Assembly (NCBI RefSeq): GCF_030272615.1
Contig: NC_081406.1
Location: forward strand, 169,351,861 to 169,415,860
Length of the DNA: 64,000 bases
Source of the DNA: Cryptomeria japonica
Lineage: Eukaryota > Streptophyta > Pinopsida > Cupressales > Cupressaceae
Reading direction: 5' to 3'
Below the pieces are notes generated by a model that saw only the letters and a program-made list of their open reading frames with translations, was not told where the DNA came from and ran no database searches. A program made the translations under genes and the position numbers. Shown here one piece after another: positions 12,155 through 23,878 of the stretch. Every line of letters begins with the position of its first letter. Position 1 is the first letter of the stretch.

Positions 12155-12570
12155 TATTTGAGTGCCAGTCCCATCTTGAGAGCAGGCTGGGACATGGACT
12201 AGGGTTTCAAGTTTAGTGGAAACCCAAATTTGTACAGTAATACCAATAAGACTATTATCTTTTCTTTTTGGCACGGCTATGTTAAATTTGTCGAAAGGGA
12301 AGCGAATAAATTGATCTTTCAGATTTATGTTAAATGCAGAAGTCCTGGCCAGGGATTGTGACATAAATCATCTATTGCAGGAGAGGATAATGAGGTTACT
12401 TGTGTGCCGGTTCCGTTTCCAGAACAGGGCAGAGCATGGATTAGGGTTTCAGGTTCAGGGGAAATCTGGATTTGTATGGTAATACTAAAGAGAGCATTTT
12501 ATTTTCCTTTTGTATAGGCTCATATTAAATTTATCGAAATAGAGGAGAAAATATTGCTGGTTCAGATCTC
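12155..12570 (+). repeat. Tandemly duplicated 3' region of the HIPP gene
   Basis: Two copies of about 150 bp lie about 241 bp apart. In each, GACATGGACTAGGGTTTCA (near 12191) or AGCATGGATTAGGGTTTCA (near 12432) is followed by GGAAA, a TTTGTA..GTAATAC segment, then TATTAAATTT or TGTTAAATTT and TCGAAA. The first copy lies in the likely 3' UTR, so the duplication probably supplies alternative 3' ends. Divergence between copies indicates it is not recent. Confidence 0.65.
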
Positions 12571-13796
12571 TGTGACGATTGCTTAAGCCGGGTTTTGTAA
12601 AATAGGTAATATAAATAAATAATAAATTATATAAAGGTATAATGTTAGTTTTATTTTGATAAAATATATTTTTTAATATAATGGTAATAGAATATATTTT
12701 TTTAAATGATTATGTATTAAATCTGTTAGTCTTAGAAGACTCCTAGTACAATAGTTTCAAAGAATTCTAAATTTTAAATTGATTGAAGATAGGAAAATAA
12801 AATTGATTCAAGATAGACTAATAAGAATAAGAGGAGAAACCTTCTAATCTTATAGACATGATATAAATCTTTGTAATTATGAGAATACAAGAAATTTGTA
12901 TTTTTATGTTAAACTAGCACTTGTAACAAAAGGAGGTGCAATGGTTATGCATATAGTAAAATATCCTAAAAAAATGTTAAAATCATAGATTAAATTTGTT
13001 CTATTGAAATTGTGGACTTTCACATGGCAATAGCAAGAGGCAACTTTAATAGAATGTTTACAACTTTAATAGAATACTTCCACCTCTCCTTACATCTATT
13101 TAGTTTCTTGGTCTAGTACCATCCTTTCATTTCTTTTATCTGACCATCTCATTCTCATGATAGATCATAAGTATGATCCGAAATGTTACAATTAAATTTT
13201 TACATAATCAAATCCAAAAATATTGTCACACTAATATCATGAATTGCAGAAGTTTCATGTTTTAATCTTACAAATCAATGTCCCATTCTTCATATCTTTG
13301 TGTTGAACCTAATTAACAAGGTATGGAATATTCATCTACGCATACCAATTAAGGATTGAGAGATTAAAACAATTATTTGCCTATACAATTTCTGATTCAA
13401 GACATATTGAAAAAATTATGTGAATTTACTTTTCATGGGAGAACTTCTATTCTTGAAAGAGAGTTCACAAGTTCAAATCTTGTAGAAAATAAAGTATGTA
13501 CGCTTTATTTGCAGCAGAGTTAAATGTTCCTATATGAAATACAAGATAGTCTCATAATACTATAATTCTATAAAAGAATGCATATCATGAACTAAAAAAA
13601 TCTATTATCATTTCTACAAATATAATTAAATGAAATTCATAAATACCCGAACTTAATTTATCTTTTTTTTTCTATTTAAAAATATCATTTTCCTACAATC
13701 CATTATTTCTGAATTCAACTACATAACATCTGTTTACCGGCTACTCAAAAGCAACCTATAACATTTCAACTAAACATGTGGGAGATGCAATTGCAG
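12571..13796. other. AT-rich intergenic stretch, no gene seen
   Basis: No coherent frame or RNA gene is visible. The last 60 bases end in a splice-acceptor-like TTGCAG at 13791-13796 that belongs to the kinase pseudogene. Confidence 0.5.
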
Positions 13797-14589
13797 GGGT
13801 GGTAACGGGAGCGTGCGTAGCATTCTCTGTGGTCTTCTACCAAAAAAAGAAGTTGCAGATGGAAATTCAAGCCCAATTATCCAAACAGAGGGCATAAATC
13901 CTAGCAGTAAACAATGGAGGAAAGCCGGTGAAGCTCTTCACTTGGAAAGAGATGCTCAACACCACCAATAACATCGCAAATTATCAATTGCTTGGAATTG
14001 GGGGCTTTGGCGAAGTATACAGGGGAACCCTCAAAGACGAAACAAGTGTAGCTATAAAGACAGCCAAACTGGGCAACAGAAAAGGAACAGAGCCAGGTTT
14101 TCCCCAATTTATCACAAAGATGTGAAATTCACTAACATTCTTCTGGACTAAAATATGAATGCCAAAGTCTCAGATTTTAGGTTGTCTCACCTTGCAGAGC
14201 CAGGTTTTTTTCACATTTCTACTTGTGCTTAGGGAATCATGTTGAACTTGGATACAGAGTATTATAGAAACTATCAGCTTCTTGATAAAAGTGATGTCTA
14301 CAGTTTTGGTGTGGTGTTACTTGAACTCGTGACGTTTCGGAAGGTGATTGACTTCAGCAGGAATTTTGATTATGTGAACCTGGTTGTTTGGGTGCTTGGA
14401 AAACATGAGGAAGGAAAAGTTATGGACGTCGTAGAATCTCGCTTGACAGAAAAGGCTTCGCCTTTGGTGTTGGATACCATAAGAGTTGTGGCTTTAATGA
14501 CGGTGGGTTGCTTGAAGGAGAAGAGGCAGGACACCATCGCCATCACGCCTCCAGCTATTCTGGTTTCAAAAACACAACTGTCGTGCTAG
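13797..14589 (+). pseudogene. Wall-associated-kinase-like receptor kinase, truncated pseudogene
   Basis: After an acceptor-like CAG, one frame gives the end of a transmembrane segment (VVTGACVAFSVVFY), a juxtamembrane KKKLQMEIQAQLSKQRA, a TAA (13895-13897), then ILAVNNGG and KLFTWKEMLNTTNN. Next come the kinase glycine loop GIGGFGEVYRG and the lysine strand VAIKTAKL. The next 100 or more residues of a normal kinase are missing. KGTE runs directly into a frame-shifted YHKDVKFTNILLD (catalytic loop, HRD changed to HKD), a TAA (14149-14151), SDFRL (DFG changed to DFR), a TAG (14230-14232), and DTEYYRNYQLLDKSDVYSFG. The order and wording match WAK-like kinases. The deletion ends share AGAGCCAGGTTTT (about 14090 and 14197), so a short-homology event may have been involved. 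The upstream extracellular exons are not visible. It is not functional as a kinase. Confidence 0.85.
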
Positions 14590-14594
14590 GGATG

Positions 14595-14760
14595 TCAGTA
14601 ACATGATAGTTATACACCGTTGATTTTGTAAAGAACGGTTGCGATTTTTCAGAAGTGTCAATAACACGTGTTTGCTAACCTTGTTTTAGAGCCAGAATAA
14701 GCGATCACATCGTTGGTGCTTCTATATTTATTTTGACTGATGGACATACAACGGACGGAT
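14595..14760. repeat. Dispersed short repeat, second copy of the 9.2 kb segment
   Basis: This stretch shares ordered blocks with 9195-9345: ACACCGTTGATTTTGT, TTGCGATTTTTC, TCAATAACACG and a GAGCCA block. The spacing is similar and identity is perhaps 70 percent by eye. Termini and target duplications are not clear, so the class is unknown. Confidence 0.4.
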
Positions 14761-14998
14761 CCCATGGTGAAATCATACATAAATGATGTAAGAGCGCTAG
14801 ATATTGGGAACTTCATTATGGCGATGCTAGGAGAAACAAAAAATTTGCTGACGAAAAAAAAATGTTGTGAGGAACTTAATTCCGGTGGGCTTTGCCCATC
14901 ATAACAAAAGAAACCTAATTAACAAAGAGATTTACAAATTTGGTAGGAACGACATCCTAGAAACCAAACATCAACAACAAGGTGAACACCAATAGAGA

Positions 14999-15225
14999 TT
15001 AAGAATCTAGAGAAGCATTGAAATCAATGATCACAAAATCACTCAAGGCATTGTCCAAATCTCTTATAAGGTAATCTTGATCACTTTTAGTATCAAAATG
15101 GATATTGTGACGATTGGAAGCAAATTTAGCCCAAAAATTAGCAAAATAATTTTCCTCTCTTTCAATATGGTTCCATTGATAACATTGAAACCATGAAGGA
15201 TGTTGCATTCATAATGTCTTAATAC
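14999..15225 (-). pseudogene. RNase H-like fragment of a retroelement
   Basis: On the minus strand the 69-residue frame reads QCYQWNHIEREENYFANFWAK. This fits the end of the plant RNase H-like (RVT_3) domain, whose usual pattern is 'HI.RE.N..AD.LAK'. The catalytic Asp of 'AD' is Asn here. The earlier acidic residues are not present in an open frame, so this is a fragment. It is followed by a short tail RDLDNALSDFVIIDFN. Confidence 0.5.
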
Positions 15226-15239
15226 AATCATATATTAAC

Positions 15240-16340
15240 ATGCAATATATATTTACGTTAAGCTTAGTTTATAATTTAATGCTTATTTTTATTCAGTGCA
15301 TATATATTCACACCCATTTCTATGTATGGGATTTCATTATATTTTTATTTATACAAATATGCAAATATTCACTATTTCCATATTATTTGTTAGTCTATAT
15401 TTTCTCCAAAGTTCATACATTCGATCATTGTCTCAAAGCTAGCACTTTTTTTTATTGTAAGTCAATCTCAAGCGTCTCAAGATCAATCTCGAGTATCTCA
15501 TGGTTGATCTCAAGTGGCTTGGGATTGAATCCAAAATTATTATATTTAATACTTAAATTGTAAAATTCTCGCTTCCTTTTTACGTAAGCGAACTTAATAA
15601 ACATTTTTATAAATTGTTATTGTCTTGGTATTTATAATCTATCAATGTGTCAATAATACATACATAGACATAGAAAAATCATAGGAGATTATAAGGAAAA
15701 AGCACCAAAGCACATTTTATTTCAAGGCATAAATCATCTTAATCTATATCATAATCATATAGGTCATTCACATGTTTGTGCGTGTTGTCTTCATTTGTAC
15801 GCCTAGAATTGTAAAGTTGGTTCATTTAGGTGATTGACTTAAGAGAACTTGACCTTAGCAATTTGGCAATCTTCCCAAAGGTGTTAATAAACATCACCTT
15901 GACAATTTCAAAGACAAAAGGTGAAGGTAAGCATTTGCCCATTCATTGCAACATTCTTTTAGTTCAAATTTGTGCAAAATAAATCAAATTTGCACAAATG
16001 TTTAGATTTTCAACACTCGAGATCAAACTTGTCATGGTTAGGATTTGATAGTCCTAAAAAATGACGATGCAAAATTTTTTCATACTTTATTTAAGATTTT
16101 GGTCATTTTGAATTAGTATTGCTCTCTGTCACAAAGTTTAGGGTTTTGGGTATATGTGTTTTGTCTAAGTCTTTTATTTAAACCCTAAGACTGTTCTATT
16201 TCCGTGTTACTTTTTGTTTTAAAGTTGACGGTTAGTTTATCCTTGAGGGGGCCATGTTATTTCCCTAGCAGTCAATTCTTTGGTCGGCCCTTATAGTTTC
16301 CTAAGTCTAAACTTTTGAGTATTTCGGTTTTTATATTAAC
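15240..16340. other. AT-rich intergenic stretch, no gene seen
   Basis: A 107-residue hydrophobic frame at 15240-15563 lacks any family signature and looks like chance in AT-rich DNA. No RNA gene is visible. Confidence 0.45.
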
Positions 16341-16349
16341 GATTGAGTA

Positions 16350-16800
16350 GATCCTATGGTTCGCACAACCCCACGCTTGAAAGTGCAAGGAAGATAAGAA
16401 TCGCGACATCATGAGATGATGCCATGTGCCCTCGGTGGAGAAGGTTGAGCTAGCGGTTTGACTCTTCAAAACATTGATGTTGCCAGGTCCCAGTGGGTAA
16501 AGAATGAACGACTAATGGTTCCATCAATTTGCACATGCTTCAATGGACGACGATGTTATAATCCAGGTGAAAAGGTTCTCAATTTTTAATTTGCAAAGAT
16601 TGGTGGGCACTGTGGCCGCAAGGTAAAGTATGAACAGATCCAACGACCCTCGTAACCTCGTGAAAAAAGATGCAAGAAGGTTATGGACTGCGGCATCACG
16701 AGACGATGCCACGTGTCCTAGGCTAACTGAGAGGACCAGCGGTGGGACCACTGATAGTGTTAGGCTAGAAGATGACATGGAGTTGCTATGCCACATATTT
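16350..16800. repeat. Local imperfect tandem duplication
   Basis: Two blocks about 280-290 bp apart (near 16385-16480 and 16665-16760) share GCAAG(A)AGG, CGCGACATCATGAGATGATG / TGCGGCATCACGAGACGATG, then CCA(T/C)GTG(C/T)CC. The GC content is higher than in surrounding DNA. This may be the regulatory part of an unrecognised LTR; I cannot find its ends. Confidence 0.4.
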
Positions 16801-19800
16801 TGATAGGTCCACATGCCACGATGGAAGGTCAATGTCAGATTGACCATTGGTGATTCGTTTGATTCGCCAGGCTGGGCAAGATCTACGACAGAGTTTTAAA
16901 CCAAAAAATTTAAAAGGTAATTAAAGGCATTTTTGTCACCCATGCAGGAAAGTTAGAACGTACAAAATGCAGGCTTGTCGACATGGAGTAGGATAGTGAC
17001 AAGTCAGGACACTTGGATGACGACTCATTCTTAAGGAACTAGTTTGAAGGTTTCTACTGAGTCGAGGTTGATTAGACAAGCAAGGACGATGGTTTCAGAG
17101 GCATGAAGGGATTTGGATAACTTCTGAGTTAGAGATAAGAAATCGCAGACTTCTCTATGAAATTAGAGGTTGCTTGTTGTCAGGGATTTTGAAGAGGAAA
17201 TTGTACAATCAAGGAAGAATAAGATTAGAACAAAATCATTCATGTAAGATGATCCATAGCAGGAGGCAGTGTATTCGATAGGCATGATTTCTAGGGTCCA
17301 TAGCTGGCAGGGTGGGTAGAAAGCACCAGAGTGATGATTTTTCACGTGAATGAGTATCACTGAGTGAAGTGATTTTGATTATAAATACAATGGGGTGGTG
17401 ACTCAATTGGTAGAATAGAAATGAAACCTCTTCATTTTCTGAGAGTGGTTTTTCATCAGCAAGGAAGATGATGTTTGAGCAGTATCGTGCATGGAGTTGT
17501 TGTGTTCTTTGTGATACCAGATGTGTGTTCTTTCTCCTGTGTGAGTTTATTTATTGTCAAAGAGGTTGTGAAAGTGTGAAGGATTGTCAGAGGGGGCACG
17601 AAAGCCTTTTCTTATTAGAAAATGTCACTCATGATACATCTGGTGCTTCTACTATGCCACTGGTTGGCTGGCGATTTGAGGAAGGATCCCATAGGGGAAT
17701 GAAATAAGGATATTTTTGGGTGGGGAGCGGCAGCTAGTCACCTATGCGACGACATGGAAGCTGCTACCCCTTCCCAACATATTATGTTTCCCTGTAAGCT
17801 CCTCCTTCCACTTTCTCTGATCCTAGGCATGAAGGTTGAAGCCCCTCCTCTAATTCAGGGGCGACTTTACTTCTTGCCAGGATCCATTTTCCCTTTCGGG
17901 AAGGGAAACACTCTATAGGACAGAACGTAACATCTCACACTCCATCCGAAGGTATCAAGGTGATAATGGCACGGCTCAAGCACTTTTGTTTCTATCAATT
18001 TTCAGTTGAAAATTTTGATTTTATTTCATCATTGGTGCCAGCTTATGGATAAGGAATATTTTTTTGTGACAGAATCGCATATGGCCCGTTAGGCCTAATT
18101 GTTGAGAGTAAATCATCTGATGACATGTGTCTCTTGCCCTGAAGCTTGTTGCTCCCTTTTATTCTATAAAGGCCATTAGAAAGGGTTCTGAATTTTGGTT
18201 CCTCTTCTAGTTTCGTAGCAAGTTTTAAGTGGAATAAGCAAAGTATAGAGTCTTTTGCAGAGAAAAATAGAATAAGTTTGGTGTCATCTTTCTGTAGGTT
18301 TTGAAGGACTGAATTGTATACTGTTTTATGGCAGATATAACATTTGAATAAATAAAATTGAATCCAAGCTTTATTTCTCTCTAATGTATGATTTTACTAT
18401 CTTTTGAATGAAAAAAATCAAGGGTTTATTTCCTTCAGTGCATTGTTATGATGTATGTGATTTGTGTTTATGCTTTGATCCAAGGGGTCGATTAAATGCT
18501 TAAATAAAATCGTAGAGTGGTAGGGCTTGTGCAGGGATTTTGATAAGTAGTTTTGGGATTGGGTTGTAGATGAGATTTATTGTAAGGCAATGTTTCTTAG
18601 ATCAATATGCCATCATATTATTTCTACTGTAATTTACCTTATATTTCATGAATTTGACTCCCCAATGGATAAGGCACTGGTCATTAGCTTTTCAAAGTCT
18701 TTTCAATCAGCTTTGTGCTCCATTTATCTGTCTTTGTTACAAACTATTGATTATTAGAATACTTTTTGATTCATTTGTCTGTTATTATCTATTCTACCCG
18801 TCTCATCCTCCAATTAGGTTGAGGATCATTGAATAATTTGCCACCCTTGAGCATTCTCCCTGTTGTTGAGCATGCACATGAGATCATATTCTTTGTTTTA
18901 GTGAACTGTTGAGTGCGGTGCAGAGATCATAAAATTCACTAAGGGATCACCCTCCCGGGTTATGTAGAGCCCAAAGTGTAGAAGGATTTGAAGAATCCTT
19001 GTCAGTTGGTCCAAAGTTGGAGTTGGCTTCTCTATAGATATTTGAAGTATCAACTTGGTTTTTGCCTCTTGCAGTGTAAACCCATTTGGGAACCAACAAG
19101 ATTGATATGCAAAATTCTAAGAGCAACCTAGTTTTAGAATTCATTAGATTTTTTAAACATATAGAAGTTGTGATTTTGAGTTATGATAAAAAATAATGAT
19201 CAAAACAAAAATCTATTTGTTGGCCACCAAGATTAGCTAGGTGATTTCATTTACCTATTTCCAAATTTAAAAGTTTTGATATATGATCTATTACAACTAT
19301 GCCTAGGGTCTAGTTGTGATTCTTATATTATCCCTTCATCTACCTAGGTCAATTTTGTATGCATGAAAATGACCCTTAGAACTTTCAAATTCAAATTATA
19401 AATTGGGCATGACTTAGACTCCCTCCTAACTAGTTCAAACTGAGTAAGAAATATATTAATTTGCATACCATGGCATTGTACAAAGGGAAAAACCTTGATT
19501 CACTTTTAGATATGATATATTTGAGCGTCACATAACATTATCATTTGAGCATATAACATTCTATTGGCTCCCAGAGTCACATCTCCACAAATCCTAAAGG
19601 TAACACCAATACCTAAGGCAAGGGAATAAGGTGATGGGTTGGACTTATAATTAGATCTTGGTAGTACTTAATTGGACCAATTCATGAGAGAGAACAAGTC
19701 TCTCCTTCACCTTCAAGCTTTGGTAGGATAGGGGGTGTTTCCTAAGGTTATTCTATAGTAAAATTAAGGATATATTAAATTATAGTTAATATTTGAAAGA

Positions 19801-20702
19801 AATCATGCCCAAGTGCACCAACTCCAAGGATAGTCACTAAGACCAAGGGTTGTTTTATAATACAACCTGGATTTAGTAGAACATTAGAATTATGCATACA
19901 ACTAAATATAAGAATAAGTGGTATCACTTGATATGAATCTCATTAAATTAAAATTACAACACATGCATATTCTACAAACCATTCTGTCAAAACTCATTGA
20001 ATATATAATAAACCTATGTTCACAAAGAATTTATTACAAAATTGAAATGTTGAATTATGAGGGAAGGAAATATCTAATTTGTTCTTATTCTACCACAAGA
20101 CAAGAGGTAAGATTTGATTTTTTTTTTAAATTTTCACTATCAACACTAGCTCCTACTCCATTTGGAAATAGAATCAATACCTACAAGAAGAAGTGAAATA
20201 ATAAATTTGAACCAACAAGAGAACAAAATTTACATATTCAAACTACTTTGGAAGGTCAAGAATTCTACATATAGTTGATTTACTTCAAATATCCATTGTA
20301 AACAAAAATTATCCTATTTGCATTAAACAAAGATCTTCATAATTATTTTGTAGTGTTTTACAATGCTCTACACTACCCTACCAATACAATTAGACTAGCA
20401 ATTTTGGTTAGAAAAATGTTATAATATTGCTGATGAAATTAAGTAAAATTCCCTTGGTAACATGGATTCATCTAGCTGGACTATACATCCCTTAGATTAA
20501 AAAAAAGTCTTAATCTCCTATAAGATATAAATTTCCATCATTTGATGCCCTATAATACATTCATGCTATCTTTATATATAGAAGGCTCAAAAGATCAACC
20601 TTGGTTACCTTTTACATTGATGTATATAAACATTACATCCCAACTACACACACAACCCTAGGTTTGTAGCTATCTGAAATAGGTATAGGGGCATGAGAGT
20701 GC
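16801..20702. other. Intergenic stretch; possible old LTR-like sequence, no gene assigned
   Basis: A TATA-like TTCTATAAAGG at 18163 and AATAAA-type signals near 18350 suggest a decayed promoter/terminator pair such as an LTR at about 16.3-18.5 kb. I could not find paired ends, a primer-binding site or a second copy. Small frames at 17468-17707 plus and 19144-18947 minus show no known motif. 19200-20700 is plain AT-rich DNA. Confidence 0.35.
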
Positions 20703-20803
20703 AATAGGTAAGAGGCTGAGGGTGGCATTAGCAAAGGATGTTAATTACAGTGAGGTGTCAAAAGAGAAGGAAGAAAATTAAGAGACCTCTAGATAGTCTC
20801 AAT

Positions 20804-21081
20804 TGTTGGTGTAGGCTAAAGTTTACTTAGGTAACCAATATTTTACATTATTAATTATTAGTTGCTAGTATTTAATAATGCTTAGAGTGCATTTAATTTT
20901 TTGATCAAGGTAGTTAGATGGTAGTTGTTCATACCTCGTTACACCTTTTTTTATATATTTGGGGTTTTGTACATTTTGTATCATCTTGATTGATTATTCA
21001 CTTTTGGTAAAATAGCTTCTCTTGGTTGTTGTGAAGTGTTTTGATTTGCAAGTTGAGTTTTTGGGTACTCTAACACCAACA
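20804..21081. mobile_element. 278 bp insertion in copy A with TGTTGGTGT...ACACCAACA ends
   Basis: Copy B has no equivalent at the matching site (about 30635-30650), so this is an insertion relative to it. The ends are a perfect 9 bp inverted pair starting TG and ending CA, as in LTRs. It could be a solo LTR or a small LTR-derived element. The flanks (TCAAT / TGTGT) show no clean target duplication. Confidence 0.45.
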
Positions 21082-22845
21082 TGTGTGTAGGGGTTCATAT
21101 ATTTTATTACCTATTACATATAATGTAGTAGCATCACAGGTCTTAATAATTGGCATAAACTAGAGGCATAGAGTTGGTCATTTGTAAGATTTATTGCAGT
21201 TATAGCCACTGGTGGTCTCCAATTGCAACTATTGATGGTTTCCATTTACAATCATTAGTGAGGGGGTTACCATAGTGTAGAGGCACTTTGTAACAAAGGT
21301 GGCTACTTGCATCCAAAAGACATGTATCAAAGAAGAGAGTGGATGTTGGATTACTTGCAACAAGAAGAGGATACTTGTTGCAACTAGAGTTTTTCTCTTG
21401 GAGCAATGGGAACTTGTAGTAAAGGAAGTGAGATATTAGGAGTAAGAAAACTTATAGAAACAAGAGGTTGTGAGGTGAAAAAGCATCATCAGAAGTGAGC
21501 GATGATGTTGCAGGTACATATATAATAACACAGTACAATGAGAGCTCTTGTATATCATGTAGGGGGATGCAAGTATGACAAAGGTTTATATCATATAGTG
21601 GACAGTACATGGTTGCTAATGGAGTAGTAGTGGTGGAATGAAAAAAGGGTTGTAAGATGAGGAGTTAAGCATAAAAGTATTGGCTATTGATGTGGATGCA
21701 GAGATAAGTTCATAGGTGTTGTAGGAGGATGTTTATTGGCTACATGGTTCTGTAGTGCACAAAGGCATCAAGGAAGAGACCAAATATCTATGAGAAGGTG
21801 GCAAAGACAAAAGAAGATTGGTGAAAGAGGGGTCATGATTGATTAATGATATCATGGGAAAAGCAAGTGGTGACAAGGAAGGTTTGAGTGGCTATTTGAA
21901 GGCCATGATTTAGTGACAAAATGATTGGAGCAACAACATGGAGGGTTTGTTGGGGAAAGAAGTGATGGTAGTAAAGATGGGTGAGCAGGTTTAGGCAAAA
22001 AAATAAAGAGGCCGTGAATGATGAGGATAGACATTTAATGTTAATATCAAAGAGTAGGTGGCAAGGATGAAGAGGAGGTTGAAAATGTGTGCATTAATTA
22101 TGCAAGGAAAAAATGTGGGATGGAGATTGGCATGGATGAGTTGGAAGGAGTCATTGAGGGGATGATTGTACCTTATCAACATTTATTGAAAGCCTATGTT
22201 ATCAACATTTATTGAAAGCCTATGTATGCAAAATAATGATTATGTTAGATCTTGAGGAGATCTAGATAGAATCTTGGTATATGCAATATTGATGGCATGA
22301 TAGAAGAGGATGAGGAGGTAGATGAGTTTTAATGCTCAAGAACTTTGTTAGGATCCAAGGAAGAGGTATGCAGATAGCAGTTTAAGAAGGGTGTGTGAGA
22401 ATATAGAAGATGACAATGAATTAGAGAGAGGTTGTTCGTTAATAGCCAAAGAAGAAAGTTAGACAAGGCCCCTAGGATGGAGTGTAATGGAAAGCAAATA
22501 GAGATTAAGAGGAGTTGGTCAATTTGACAAGCTAAAAGGAGTGCAATTGATGAGGAGGAACAATAGGAAAGTTATGAGGAAATCATTGGGGCTTAGTTCT
22601 AGGCAAGGTAGAGAGTTGTAGACAATGGAGGCCTAATAAGACTAGGGTAGAGGAAAATGTCTAAGGAGATAAAAAAAAAGAGGTACAAGGAGGGAAGAGG
22701 ATGTGAGCAAGCTAGAGAAGGTGAACAACATGCATGAGATCAATTGGGTAGTGTGACAAGGGAAGTAGGTTGTGTGTGAGTAACAAAAGAAGAAAAGTTT
22801 CAAGTGAGAAATTAGTGGCCACATGTAAGTGGCAAGGTTATGTGC

Positions 22846-22930
<85 letters not shown>
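22846..22930 (+). repeat. (GA)n microsatellite
   Basis: About 42 uninterrupted GA units lie inside the LTR of copy A. The matching place in copy B (about 28950) has only a few GA units, so the array expanded after insertion. Confidence 0.95.
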
Positions 22931-22932
<2 letters not shown>

Positions 22933-23255
22933 TGAGTATGCATGTATGCGAATGTGAACAAGAGAAGCACAAGTTCGTCATGTAAAAAATATATTTTATG
23001 CAAAATGAGTCTTTGTGTTTATTGTTCAATGTTGTCCAATTGGTGTGATAAGGTGCATTAAGAGCAGGTCTCCATTTCTATGTAGTTTTTGGTGGGTTAG
23101 GTGATACTGTTAGGGTGTAGGTTGTCATAGATGTCAATTGTTGCAATTTGATTTACAACAAAGGGATAACCTTAATTTGCTTCCACATAGAGCGTGTAGA
23201 GTTCTCACGGAGCCACAAGGTAGTGTGCAACTTGCATCAAGTGGTATCAAGGCAC

Positions 23256-23715
23256 TTAGCAAAGAGCAACTACCATCACATTATTACCTAGATTTCAACT
23301 TTCACAAATTCAATATTGTTTGTTTGTAACCCTCAAATGGTTAGAGGAGTCCTCTTGAGAGGGGAGCATGGAAATTAAAACAAAAGCACCGAAGGTAACA
23401 ATTGAAATAACTTCTCTGAGATATGATTTTGTCCCAAAAAAAAAATTTGTCATAATATTATGTATTTCTATTTCACATTTGTACAATCGAAATTAATTTT
23501 TATTCATAAAAATTTATGAAAAAAACAATATTTGTATTTACATACCATTTACCATAATTTCAGGTTTTTGTAATGGTACAATTTACCGTTACTTTTTGTC
23601 GCTGTACGGAACTCATCGATCTACATAGACTAATAAAAAATACTATATTTCTAATCTCCTAGAATAACAAAATTAAAAGTCAAAAAGTTAAAAAGAGAAT
23701 AGTTGAATCTGAAAA
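23256..23715. other. Intergenic stretch between the LTR remnant and the tRNA cassette, no gene seen
   Basis: AT-rich sequence with no open frame of note. From about 23600 it begins to resemble 32780-32880, the left part of the duplicated tRNA cassette (shared GATCTAC(A/T)TAGACT(A/T)ATAAAAAATAC). Confidence 0.5.
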
Positions 23716-23806
23716 ATCTCATATTCAGTTAAAGAGAGCTTCCATGCTCATTGTTCTCAATTTCCTGAAAGTGAGAAAAAGAACGCAGCAAATTAAAAGC
23801 ATATAA

Positions 23807-23878
23807 CGCCGTTGCCGGGGATCGCACCCGGGTCACCCGCGTGACAGGCGGGAATACTCACCACTATACTACAACGAC
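23807..23878 (-). tRNA. trnD-GUC: tRNA-Asp (GUC), probably degraded copy
   Basis: The 72-base minus-strand cloverleaf starts GTCGTTGTAGTATAGTGGT, carries anticodon GTC in CCTGTCACG and ends GGCAACGGCG. Compared with the other two copies it has one change in the T-loop: GGGTTCGAT has become GGGTGCGAT. This replaces the nearly invariant T55 (pseudouridine) and damages the B box of the internal promoter. It also lacks the immediate TTTT terminator of the copy at 33297; TTTT comes 8 bases later. It is likely weakly transcribed or dead. Confidence 0.9.

Larger units (their letters stand above)
20703..23255 (+). mobile_element. LTR-retrotransposon remnant, copy A: internal end, one LTR, then a primer-binding site
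   Basis: 20703-20785 resembles the internal 3' end of copy B (shared GGTAAGAGGCTGA and GGCATTAGCAAAGGATGTTA). An LTR-like segment follows to 23239, ending GCATCA. Two bases later TGGTATCAAGGCAC (23242-23255) is a near match to the initiator-Met primer-binding site TGGTATCAGAGC. An LTR with internal sequence on both sides is what remains when a tandem array or two elements recombine. The LTR would be about 2.2 kb without a 278 bp insertion at 20804-21081. It holds a long (GA)n at 22846-22930. No RT or integrase frame is visible. Confidence 0.55.

Noticed and set aside
14239-14589. 116-residue kinase C-lobe frame as a stand-alone gene
   Set aside because: It follows an in-frame stop in a kinase that has lost its core and DFG; it is part of the pseudogene.
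17468-17707. 79-residue Cys-rich plus-strand frame
   Set aside because: Cysteine spacing fits no small secreted family I know, there is no signal peptide, and the region looks like old repeat DNA.
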